Assembly (NCBI GenBank): GCA_023701085.1
Contig: JAMPXR010000195.1
Span: 1-5,496, forward strand
Source: Ramlibacter sp.
GTDB lineage: Bacteria > Pseudomonadota > Gammaproteobacteria > Burkholderiales > Burkholderiaceae_C
Direction of reading: 5' to 3'
Length of the DNA: 5,496 nt
A program made the translations under genes and the position numbers. Under the pieces are notes generated by a model. It was not told where the DNA came from and did no database searches. It worked only from the letters and a program-made list of their open reading frames with translations. Positions 1 through 5,496 of the stretch are shown here, piece after piece (position 1 is the stretch's first letter; the number at the start of each line of letters is the position of its first letter).

Positions 1-8
1 GGTGCGCA

Positions 9-35
9 TTGACATGACGCGCTTTCGTGCAAAAT
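9..35 (+). promoter_or_regulatory. Candidate sigma-70 promoter of the tetR-led operon
   Basis: A perfect -35 hexamer TTGACA lies at 9-14. The best -10 match downstream is CAAAAT at 30-35, which has four of six consensus bases, but the spacer is only 15 bases, shorter than the usual 16-18. Transcription would then start near 42-44, inside the inverted repeats described at 25-53, which suits autorepression by the TetR protein. The spacing is a real weakness. The hexamer could be chance, or the true promoter could lie partly upstream of the window. Confidence 0.3.
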
Positions 36-53
36 AGCACGATCGTTCGTTTT
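25..53. promoter_or_regulatory. Probable operator: overlapping inverted repeats in front of the TetR gene
   Basis: Two inverted repeats overlap here. TCGTGC (25-30) and GCACGA (37-42) are perfect arms separated by six A/T-rich bases. The perfect 8-bp palindrome ACGATCGT (39-46) is flanked by partly symmetric bases, with AAA at 32-34 mirrored by TTT at 51-53. Symmetric sites of this size just upstream of their own gene are typical of TetR-family operators. Any promoter at 9-35 would be overlapped, so binding would block transcription of the whole operon. The symmetry is seen directly; the assignment to this TetR protein is inferred from position. Confidence 0.45.
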
Positions 54-67
54 ATTTGCCCCGTCCC

Positions 68-769
68 ATGTCCCTTGCCGAATTGCCCCTGAAGCGGCCG
101 CGCCCCGCGCGCGCCGGCCGGGCCCTGCAAAAGGGCGAGCAGACCAAGGCCGCGATCGTCGATGCGGCGCTGGGCCTGGCGACCCAGATCGGCCTGGAGG
201 GCCTGTCCATAGGCGCGCTGGCGGAAGTCACGCAGATGAGCAAGTCGGGCGTGTTCGCGCATTTCGGTTCGCGCGAGGAACTGCAGATTTCCGTCGTGCG
301 TGAATACCACACGCGCTTCGAGGACGAGGTGTTCTATCCGGCCATGCAGCAGCCGCGCGGGCTGCCTCGCTTGCGGGCGCTGTTCGACAACTGGATGAAG
401 CGCACCTCGATCGAGATCGATTCCGGCTGCATCTACATTAGCGGCGCCGTGGAGTTCGACGACCGCACGGGGCCCGTGCGCGACGCGCTGGTCGGCTCGG
501 TCAAGACCTGGCTGGCCGCCATGCGCCGCGCGGTCGCGTTCGCCAAGGACGAAGGCCACCTGCGCGCCGACGCCGACGAGGACCAGCTGCTGTTCGAGAT
601 CCACGGCCTGATCCTGGCGCTGCACTATGAAGCGCGCTTCCTCAAGAACCCCGGCTCGATCGCGCGCGCCAACGCCGGGTTCGACAACATCCTCAAGCTG
701 TACGGCGCCGACGCCGCGCCGGCCCGCCCCGTCAAGTCCAACAAATCCGTCAAATCCCCCAAGGAGTAA
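68..769 (+). CDS. TetR/AcrR-family transcriptional repressor, probably of the beta-oxidation operon
   Basis: This 233-residue protein has the usual TetR layout. An Arg/Pro/Ala-rich basic arm covers about residues 9-23. The helix-turn-helix domain covers about 24-75, including IGALAEVTQMSKSGVFAHFG, where the serine, glycine and FAHF stretch form the recognition helix and its exit. A mostly helical ligand-binding and dimerisation domain covers about 80-213 and contains the stretches DSGCIYISGAVEFDD and LLFEIHGLILALHYEARF. The last 12 residues are a low-complexity basic tail with (V/N)KS repeats. Regulators of this kind commonly sit at the head of acyl-CoA dehydrogenase operons in beta- and gammaproteobacteria and respond to acyl-CoA-like ligands; the ligand here is unknown. 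The start is uncertain. ATG at 68 is chosen over an in-frame TTG at 56 (four more residues), but neither has a Shine-Dalgarno sequence. The dehydrogenase gene begins two bases after this stop codon, so the two are almost certainly co-transcribed, which implies autoregulation. Confidence 0.9.
   Translation: MSLAELPLKRPRPARAGRALQKGEQTKAAIVDAALGLATQIGLEGLSIGALAEVTQMSKSGVFAHFGSREELQISVVREYHTRFEDEVFYPAMQQPRGLPRLRALFDNWMKRTSIEIDSGCIYISGAVEFDDRTGPVRDALVGSVKTWLAAMRRAVAFAKDEGHLRADADEDQLLFEIHGLILALHYEARFLKNPGSIARANAGFDNILKLYGADAAPARPVKSNKSVKSPKE
761..766 (+). promoter_or_regulatory. Ribosome binding site of the acyl-CoA dehydrogenase, inside the tetR coding end
   Basis: AAGGAG at 761-766 forms the last two sense codons (Lys-Glu) of the TetR gene and lies five bases before the ATG at 772. 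It is a near-perfect Shine-Dalgarno sequence and fixes the start of the downstream gene. Because it sits at the end of the upstream coding region, translation of the two genes may be coupled. Confidence 0.85.
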
Positions 770-771
770 CC

Positions 772-2568
772 ATGCCCAGCTATACCCCGCCCCTGCGCGA
801 CATGCGCTTCGTCATGCACGAGGTGCTCAAGGTCACGGATGAACTGAAGCCGATCGCGCGGTACGCGGAAGCCGACGCCGGGACCATCGACGCCGTCCTC
901 GAAGAAGGGGGCAAGTTCGCCACCGAGGCGGTGTTCCCGCTGAACGCGGTCGGCGACACCGAGGGCTGCAGCTACGACGCCGCCACGCACGAGGTCAGGA
1001 CGCCGACGGGCTTCAAGCAGGCCTATGCGCAGTACGTGGAGGCCGGCTGGCCCGGCCTGAGCGCGGACCCGCGCTGGGGCGGCCAGGGCCTGCCGCTGGT
1101 GGTGAGCCAGTGCTTCAACGAGATGCTCAACAGCGCCAACCAGGCCTGGAACATGTACCCGGGGCTCACCCACGGCGCCTACGCGGCGCTGGCCACGCAC
1201 GGCACCGACGAGCAGAAGCAGACCTATTTGCCCAAGATGACCAGCGGCCAGTGGACCGGCACCATGTGCCTGACCGAGGCGCACTGCGGCACCGACCTGG
1301 GGCTGATGCGCACCCGCGCCGAGCCGCAGCCGGACGGCAGCTACCGCATCACCGGCAACAAGATCTTCATCAGCGCCGGCGAGCACGACATGTCGGACAA
1401 CATCATCCACCTGGTGCTGGCCCGCCTGCCCGATGCGCCGCCCGGCATCAAGGGCGTCAGCCTGTTCATCATCCCGAAGTTCCTGGTGAACCAGGACGGC
1501 AGCCTGGGCGCGCGCAATTCGATCTACTGCGGCGGCCTGGAGCACAAGATGGGCATCCACGGCAACGCCACCGCGCAGATCGTCATCGACGGCGCGACCG
1601 GCTGGATGATCGGCCAGCCCAACAAGGGCATGCAGGGCATGTTCGTGATGATGAACGCGGCGCGCCTGGGCGTGGGCAACCAGTCGCTGGGCCTGATCGA
1701 AGTGGCCTACCAGAACGCCCTGGCCTATGCCAAGGAGCGCATCCAGATGCGTTCGCTCTCCGGGGCCAAGGCCAAGGACAAGCCGGCCGACCCCATCATC
1801 GTGCACCCCGACGTGCGCAAGATGCTGCTCACCGCGAAAGCGTACGCCGAGGGCGGCCGGGCGCTGGCGGTCTATTGCGCCGTGCTGCTGGACAAGGCGC
1901 ACTACCACCCCGACGAGAAGGTGCGCAAGGACAGCGATGAAATGCTTTCGCTGCTCACGCCCATCGTCAAGGCCTTCACCACGGACAACGGCCACATCGC
2001 CACCAACGCCTGCCTGCAGGTGTTCGGCGGGCACGGCTACATCCGCGAATGGGGCATGGAGCAGTTCGCGCGCGACAACCGCATCAACATGATCTACGAG
2101 GGCACCAACACCATCCAGTCGCTGGACCTGCTGGGCCGCAAGGTGCTGGGCAACAACGGCGCGACGCTCAAGAAGTTCGGCAAGCTGGTGGCCCAGCTGG
2201 TCGAGGAGGAAGGCGTCAACGAGAAGATGGCGGAGTTCATCAACCCGATCGCCTATCTCGGGGACCAGATGACCAAGTTCACCACCGAAATCGGCTTCAA
2301 GGGTTTCCAGAATCCGGACGAGGTCGGCGCGGCCGCGGTGGACTACCTGCGCGTGCTGGGGCACCTGGTGCACGGCTACTTCTGGGCGCGCATGGCGCAG
2401 GTCGCGCTGCGCGAGATCGCCGCCGGCAACGCCGACCCGTTCTACCAGGCCAAGCTGCAGACGGCGCGCTTCTATTTCGCCCGGCTGTTCCCGGAAACGC
2501 TGACGCTGATGCGCACGGCGCGGGCCGGCAGCAAGGTGTTGATGGACACCGACCTGGCGCTGGCCTGA
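772..2568 (+). CDS. Acyl-CoA dehydrogenase with extended C-terminal domain (FadE-like, DmdC-type architecture)
   Basis: This is a 598-residue FAD-dependent flavoenzyme that oxidises acyl-CoA to trans-2-enoyl-CoA, the first step of beta-oxidation, passing electrons to an electron-transfer flavoprotein. Domains in order are: a short N-terminal segment with YTPPLRDMRFVMHEVL (residues 4-19), typical of this long subfamily; the helical N domain (about 40-160); the beta-barrel middle domain opening with MCLTEAHCGTDLG (165-177); the helical C domain with FGGHGYIREWG (from about 418); and an additional C-terminal domain (about 465-590) absent from short 380-residue acyl-CoA dehydrogenases. The catalytic base is Glu443 in IYEGTNTIQ, matching Glu376 of medium-chain acyl-CoA dehydrogenase. 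There is no signal peptide or membrane segment, so it is cytoplasmic. The family includes enzymes for fatty acyl-CoAs and the 3-methylmercaptopropionyl-CoA dehydrogenase DmdC. The hydratase/dehydrogenase gene next door argues for ordinary fatty acids, but chain length cannot be read from the sequence. It is not homologous along its length to the longer E. coli FadE. The start is set by AAGGAG at 761-766. Confidence 0.95.
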   Translation: MPSYTPPLRDMRFVMHEVLKVTDELKPIARYAEADAGTIDAVLEEGGKFATEAVFPLNAVGDTEGCSYDAATHEVRTPTGFKQAYAQYVEAGWPGLSADPRWGGQGLPLVVSQCFNEMLNSANQAWNMYPGLTHGAYAALATHGTDEQKQTYLPKMTSGQWTGTMCLTEAHCGTDLGLMRTRAEPQPDGSYRITGNKIFISAGEHDMSDNIIHLVLARLPDAPPGIKGVSLFIIPKFLVNQDGSLGARNSIYCGGLEHKMGIHGNATAQIVIDGATGWMIGQPNKGMQGMFVMMNAARLGVGNQSLGLIEVAYQNALAYAKERIQMRSLSGAKAKDKPADPIIVHPDVRKMLLTAKAYAEGGRALAVYCAVLLDKAHYHPDEKVRKDSDEMLSLLTPIVKAFTTDNGHIATNACLQVFGGHGYIREWGMEQFARDNRINMIYEGTNTIQSLDLLGRKVLGNNGATLKKFGKLVAQLVEEEGVNEKMAEFINPIAYLGDQMTKFTTEIGFKGFQNPDEVGAAAVDYLRVLGHLVHGYFWARMAQVALREIAAGNADPFYQAKLQTARFYFARLFPETLTLMRTARAGSKVLMDTDLALA

Positions 2569-2579
2569 AGCACGCAACC

Positions 2580-5081
2580 ATGGACACAAGCACCATGTAC
2601 AAGGAAATCGAAAGCCGCGGCGCGGCCGAGGCCGGTGCCGGCAAGGGGCAGCAGGCCGGCAACCGCTTCCAGGTCAGGAAGGTCGCCGTGCTCGGCGCCG
2701 GCGTGATGGGCGCGCAGATCGCCGCGCACCTGGTCAACGTCAAGGTGCCGGTCGTGCTGTTCGACCTGCCCGCCAAGCCCAAGGACGGGGCTTCAGCCCC
2801 GTTATCGTCCAAAAACGATATCGTCACCAAGGCGGTGGAAGGCCTGAAGAAGCTCAAACCTTCGCCGCTGGGCGTCAAGGAGGACGCGGCGCTGATCGTC
2901 CCGGCGAACTACGAAGAGCACATGGAGCAGCTCAAGGACTGCGACCTGATCATCGAGGCGATCGCCGAGCGCATGGACTGGAAGCTGGACCTGTACCGCC
3001 GGATCGCCCCCTTCGTCGCGCCGCACGCGATCGTCGCGTCCAACACCTCGGGGCTGTCGATCGTCAAGCTGTCCGAGGCGCTGCCGGAAGAAATCAAGCC
3101 GCGGTTCTGCGGCATCCACTTCTTCAACCCGCCGCGCTACATGTACCTGGTCGAGCTGATCGGCACGCCGGCCACGGATGCGCACATCCTCGACGACCTG
3201 GAGACCTTCGTCACCAGCGGGCTGGGCAAGGGCGTGGTCCGCGCCAAGGACACGCCGAACTTCATCGCCAACCGCGTCGGCATCGCCGGCATGCTGTCGA
3301 CCATGCGCGAGGTCGAGAAGTTCGGCCTGGGCTACGACGTGGTCGACGACCTGACCGGCAAGAAGATGGGCCGCGCCAGCTCGGGCACCTTCCGCACCGC
3401 GGACATCGTGGGTCTGGACACCATGGCCCATGTGATCAAGACGCTGCAGGACACGCTGAGCCCGCAGACCGATCCGTTCTACGGCAGCTTTGGCACGCCG
3501 GAAGTGCTCAAGGTCCTGCTGGAAAAGGGCAACCTCGGACAGAAGGCCAAGGCCGGTTTCTACAAGAAGGCAGGCCGCGACGTCATGCGCTTCGACCTGG
3601 CCAGCGGCGATTACGTTCCCGCCGGCGAGAAGGCGGACGAAGTGTACGGCCGCATGCTGAAGAAGCCGGCGTCCGAGCGCCTGAAGCTGCTGCGCAACGC
3701 CGAAGGCGCGCAGGGGCAGTTCCTGTGGGCGATCCTGCGCAACGGTTTCCACTATGCCGCCGTGCACCTGGCGACCATCGCGCAGACGGCGCGCGACGTC
3801 GATTTCGCGCTGCGCTGGGGCTTCGGCATGAAGCAGGGCCCGTTCGAACTGTGGCAGGAGGCCGGCTGGCTGCAGGTCGCCGGCTGGATCAAGGAAGACA
3901 TCGAAGCCGGGCGCGCGCTGTGCGATGCGCCGCTGCCCGACTGGGTGTTCGAGGGACCGGTGGCGCAGGCGGGCGGCGTGCACACACCCGAGGGCTCCTG
4001 GAACCCCACGAGCGGGAAGTTCGAGCCGCGCCGGCTGTTGCCGGTGCATGCGCGCCAGCTCTTTCCCGAGTCGGTCCTGGGAAGCCAGCCGGAGCGCTTC
4101 GAGACCGCGGGCAGGACCTTGCACGAGGACGACGCGATCCGCCTGTGGACGCAGGACGGCGAGGTCGTCATCGCGAGCATCAAGACCAAGATGCACGCGA
4201 TCAGCCCGCAAGTGTGCGAGGGCCTGCAGCTGGCCGTCGACCTGGCCGAGAAGCAGTACCAGGGGCTGGTGATCTGGTCCGGCGACGATCCGTTCAGCGT
4301 CGGCGCAGACCTGCAGTCCATGCTCCCGGCCTTCATCGCGGTGGGCGTGAGCGCCATCGACGATGCCGAGCAGTTCATGCAGCAGACCATGCTGCGCATG
4401 CGTTATGCCAGCGTGCCCGTGGTCGCGGCGATCCGCGGCATGGCGCTCGGTGGCGGCTGCGAGATCGCGGTGCATTCGGCCCGGCGCGTGGCCGCGATGG
4501 AGAGCTACATCGGGCTGGTCGAAGTCGGCGTCGGCCTGGTCCCCGGCGCGGGCGGACTGACCTACATCGCGCGCCGCGCCGCCGAAGCGCAGGCGCGGTC
4601 CACCCACAAGGACCTGCTGCCGTTCCTGACCGAAGGCTTCACCGCCGCAGCGATGGCCAAGGTCGGCACCAGCGCGCTGGAGTCGCGCCAGCTGGGCTAC
4701 CTGCTGGACGGCGATATCGTGGTGCCCAACAAGGACGAGCTGCTGTTCGTGGCCGTGGCCGAAGCGAAGGCGATGTTCACTGCGGGCTACCGTCCGCCGC
4801 ACAAGCGCCAGTTCGCGGTCGCGGGCCGCAGCGGCAAGGCCACGATCCAGGGCCAGCTGGTGAACCTGCGCGACGGCGGCTTCGCCAGCCAGCACGATTT
4901 CCACATCGCCTCGCTGATCGCCCATGTGGTGACCGGCGGCGACGTGGACGCGGGCACCCTGGTGAGCGAGGAGTACCTGATGGCGCTGGAGCGCCGCGCG
5001 TTCTGCGAGCTGGTGCAGCACCCCAAGACGCAGGAGCGCATCCTGGGCATGCTGTCGACCGGCAAGCCGGTGAGGAATTGA
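2580..5081 (+). CDS. Bifunctional 3-hydroxyacyl-CoA dehydrogenase / enoyl-CoA hydratase, FadN-type domain order
   Basis: This 833-residue cytoplasmic enzyme hydrates trans-2-enoyl-CoA and oxidises the L-3-hydroxyacyl-CoA with NAD+, steps two and three of beta-oxidation. The NAD-binding Rossmann domain comes first (about 33-220), with the GAGVMG loop at 39-44, SNTSGLS at 154-160, and the catalytic pair His180 in IHFFNPP and Glu192 in LVELIG, spaced 12 residues apart as in E. coli FadB. The helical dehydrogenase domains follow (about 221-320 with PNFIANRV, and about 380-445). The crotonase domain is C-terminal (about 523-700), with the oxyanion-hole segment FSVGAD (572-577) and catalytic Glu628 in GGGCEIA and Glu648 in VEVGVGLVPGAGG, 20 residues apart as in rat crotonase Glu144/Glu164. 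This order is that of Bacillus FadN and its proteobacterial relatives, not of E. coli FadB. All key residues for both activities are present. The ATG at 2580, 11 bases after the dehydrogenase stop, has no clear Shine-Dalgarno sequence; ATG at 2595 is an alternative. Residues about 68-79 are an unusual palindrome-encoded segment, listed separately. Confidence 0.95.
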   Translation: MDTSTMYKEIESRGAAEAGAGKGQQAGNRFQVRKVAVLGAGVMGAQIAAHLVNVKVPVVLFDLPAKPKDGASAPLSSKNDIVTKAVEGLKKLKPSPLGVKEDAALIVPANYEEHMEQLKDCDLIIEAIAERMDWKLDLYRRIAPFVAPHAIVASNTSGLSIVKLSEALPEEIKPRFCGIHFFNPPRYMYLVELIGTPATDAHILDDLETFVTSGLGKGVVRAKDTPNFIANRVGIAGMLSTMREVEKFGLGYDVVDDLTGKKMGRASSGTFRTADIVGLDTMAHVIKTLQDTLSPQTDPFYGSFGTPEVLKVLLEKGNLGQKAKAGFYKKAGRDVMRFDLASGDYVPAGEKADEVYGRMLKKPASERLKLLRNAEGAQGQFLWAILRNGFHYAAVHLATIAQTARDVDFALRWGFGMKQGPFELWQEAGWLQVAGWIKEDIEAGRALCDAPLPDWVFEGPVAQAGGVHTPEGSWNPTSGKFEPRRLLPVHARQLFPESVLGSQPERFETAGRTLHEDDAIRLWTQDGEVVIASIKTKMHAISPQVCEGLQLAVDLAEKQYQGLVIWSGDDPFSVGADLQSMLPAFIAVGVSAIDDAEQFMQQTMLRMRYASVPVVAAIRGMALGGGCEIAVHSARRVAAMESYIGLVEVGVGLVPGAGGLTYIARRAAEAQARSTHKDLLPFLTEGFTAAAMAKVGTSALESRQLGYLLDGDIVVPNKDELLFVAVAEAKAMFTAGYRPPHKRQFAVAGRSGKATIQGQLVNLRDGGFASQHDFHIASLIAHVVTGGDVDAGTLVSEEYLMALERRAFCELVQHPKTQERILGMLSTGKPVRN
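2783..2820. repeat. Palindromic segment inside the dehydrogenase domain, possible in-frame small repeat insertion
   Basis: Two hairpins lie side by side inside the coding region. ACGGGGC (2785-2791) and GCCCCGT (2796-2802) form a perfect 7-bp stem with loop TTCA. TATCGT (2803-2808) and ACGATA (2815-2820) form a 6-bp stem with a 6-base loop. An alternative pairing joins GGACG (2783-2787) to CGTCC (2806-2810). The segment encodes residues about 69-80 of the bifunctional enzyme, with codons GCT, TCA, TTA, AAA and GAT that are unlike the G/C-ending codons around it. The TTA at 2802-2804 is the only in-frame TTA in any gene of the window. It falls just after the second beta strand of the Rossmann fold, before a helix. 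The hairpins are seen directly; origin as an inserted element is inferred. Confidence 0.5.
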
Positions 5082-5084
5082 CCC

Positions 5085-5163
5085 ACCCCCGAAGCGCCTT
5101 CGGCGCCTCCCCCTCAAGGGGGCGCCACCAGCGGCCCGGCAAAGCCGGTTCCGCGGTGGCCCC
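5085..5163. repeat. Intergenic multi-hairpin repeat, Comamonadaceae-like
   Basis: Three inverted repeats follow each other. GCGCC (5094-5098) and GGCGC (5102-5106) close a three-base loop. CCCCC (5109-5113) and GGGGG (5118-5122) close the loop TCAA. A longer interrupted stem runs from 5124 to 5160, built from CCACC/GGTGG, GCGG/CCGC and CCGGC/GCCGG around an AAA loop. The two copies of GGCGCC (5102-5107 and 5121-5126) can also pair, giving an alternative fold. From memory, very similar sequences recur between genes in Comamonadaceae genomes; I could not verify copy number. It separates the bifunctional enzyme gene from the next gene and may slow or end transcription, stabilise the upstream mRNA, or be a REP-like element. 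No T tract follows, so it is not a canonical Rho-independent terminator on this strand. Confidence 0.6.
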
Positions 5164-5203
5164 GTGCCGGTTTGATAGGCTGCGGGTGAACGCGAAACGT
5201 AAC

Positions 5204-5207
5204 GGAG
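5204..5207 (+). promoter_or_regulatory. Ribosome binding site for the TTG-started hotdog gene
   Basis: GGAG at 5204-5207, within ACGGAGAAA, lies seven bases before the TTG at 5215. This spacing supports TTG as the start codon, whereas the first in-frame ATG at 5236 has no comparable site in front of it. I found no convincing -35/-10 pair in the 40 bases between the hairpin repeat and this site, so whether the gene has its own promoter is open. Confidence 0.6.
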
Positions 5208-5214
5208 AAACGAA

Positions 5215-5496
5215 TTGAACGTTCAACCCAACCGGATGCAGCGGCAACTCGGGCGCCTGAACGAGGTCCCCGAGTTCCTGCGCCCTTGGGCGCAGAGCAT
5301 GGTGCTGCGCCGCGTCGTCCCCTTCACCGGTACCGCCGGGCTGGAGTTCGTCAGCCTGACGCCGGGACAGGTGGAAGTGGCCATCGCCAACCACAGGCGG
5401 GTGCAGAACCACATCGGCGGGGTGCACGCTTCGGCGATGAACCTGCTGGCCGAGACGGCCACCGGCATGGTCGTGGGCATGAACGTGCGCGACGAC
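5215..5496 (+). CDS. DUF4442-like hotdog-fold protein, probable thioesterase (3' end outside window)
   Basis: An open frame of 94 codons starts at TTG 5215 and reaches the window edge without a stop, so only the N-terminal part is visible. The translation reads MNVQPNRMQRQLGRLNEV at its start and contains VPFTGTAGLEFVSLTPGQVE (about residues 38-57), the first strands of a hotdog sheet. RRVQNHIGGVHASAMNLLAE follows (about 62-81), which resembles the central helix of PaaI/DUF4442 hotdog proteins, with its Asn-His-x-Gly-Gly stretch and a helix glutamate in the usual catalytic region. Proteins of this fold usually hydrolyse acyl-CoA thioesters, which would suit the neighbouring beta-oxidation genes by releasing CoA from stalled intermediates; this function is inferred. 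The gene may belong to the same operon or, given the hairpin repeat before it, to a separate transcript. Family assignment rests on motif resemblance only. Confidence 0.75.
   Translation, partial: MNVQPNRMQRQLGRLNEVPEFLRPWAQSMVLRRVVPFTGTAGLEFVSLTPGQVEVAIANHRRVQNHIGGVHASAMNLLAETATGMVVGMNVRDD

Noticed and set aside
1..15. A possible divergent gene beginning on the minus strand with ATG at 15-13 or 9-7
   Set aside because: Only three to five codons lie in the window and there is no strong ribosome binding site, so it cannot be supported, although a divergent neighbour remains possible.
1110..1940. Open frames on the + strand in other phases (1110-1940, 1727-2092, 3725-5218, 3925-4272)
   Set aside because: They are frame-shifted readings of the two enzyme genes, Arg/Pro/Gly-rich, with no ribosome binding sites or domains.
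2049..2579. Upstream extension of the bifunctional enzyme reading frame back to 2049
   Set aside because: It would overlap the last third of the acyl-CoA dehydrogenase gene. The extra residues are low-complexity Gln/Arg/Gly sequence, and family homology begins only after 2580.
625..2589. A 654-codon open frame on the minus strand, opposite the acyl-CoA dehydrogenase
   Set aside because: It is rich in His, Arg, Ala, Val and Gln with no recognisable domain, as expected for the antisense frame of a GC-rich gene with strong third-position bias. The + strand gene has clear catalytic motifs along its whole length.
2802..5117. A 771-codon open frame on the minus strand, opposite the bifunctional enzyme
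   Set aside because: It has the same low-information composition, no family signature, and complete overlap with a well-supported gene.
5091..5163. Rho-independent terminator after the bifunctional enzyme gene
   Set aside because: The stems are strong but no run of T follows on the + strand, and none is evident on the other strand, so it was called a repeat with possible attenuating effect.
5150..5200. A promoter for the hotdog gene using TAGGCT at 5176-5181 as -10
   Set aside because: Only three of six bases match the consensus and no -35 hexamer lies at the proper distance.

Overview
The window is high-GC chromosomal DNA with strong G/C preference at third codon positions. It most likely comes from a betaproteobacterium of the order Burkholderiales, probably the family Comamonadaceae (Variovorax/Ramlibacter/Acidovorax-like). 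This rests on base composition, on the gene order, and on an intergenic multi-hairpin sequence near 5085-5163 that resembles, from memory, repeats scattered through Comamonadaceae genomes. No database search was possible, so the family assignment is an inference.

Layout, all on the + strand. Bases 1-67 hold a candidate promoter and overlapping inverted repeats that look like a TetR-type operator. Bases 68-769 encode a TetR/AcrR-family repressor. Two bases after its stop codon, bases 772-2568 encode a 598-residue FAD-dependent acyl-CoA dehydrogenase of the type with an extra C-terminal domain. After an 11-base gap, bases 2580-5081 encode an 833-residue bifunctional protein. It has an N-terminal 3-hydroxyacyl-CoA dehydrogenase and a C-terminal enoyl-CoA hydratase, the FadN-type domain order, which is the reverse of E. 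coli FadB. A 133-base gap follows that is mostly the hairpin repeat. A gene starting with TTG at 5215 then runs off the right edge; its 94 visible residues look like a DUF4442 hotdog-fold (thioesterase-like) protein.

The genes fit one fatty-acid beta-oxidation module. The dehydrogenase makes trans-2-enoyl-CoA. The bifunctional enzyme hydrates it and oxidises the product to 3-ketoacyl-CoA. The TetR protein presumably senses an acyl-CoA or related ligand and controls the operon that includes its own gene. The hotdog protein may hydrolyse acyl-CoA to free CoA. The thiolase needed to finish the cycle is not in the window, although in related operons it often follows the bifunctional gene directly.

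This is a largely ordinary metabolic region and I see no new defence or mobile system. The observation most worth following is a short palindromic segment inside the bifunctional gene (about 2783-2820). It carries the only in-frame TTA codon among the genes of the window and looks like a small repeat element inserted in frame into the Rossmann domain.
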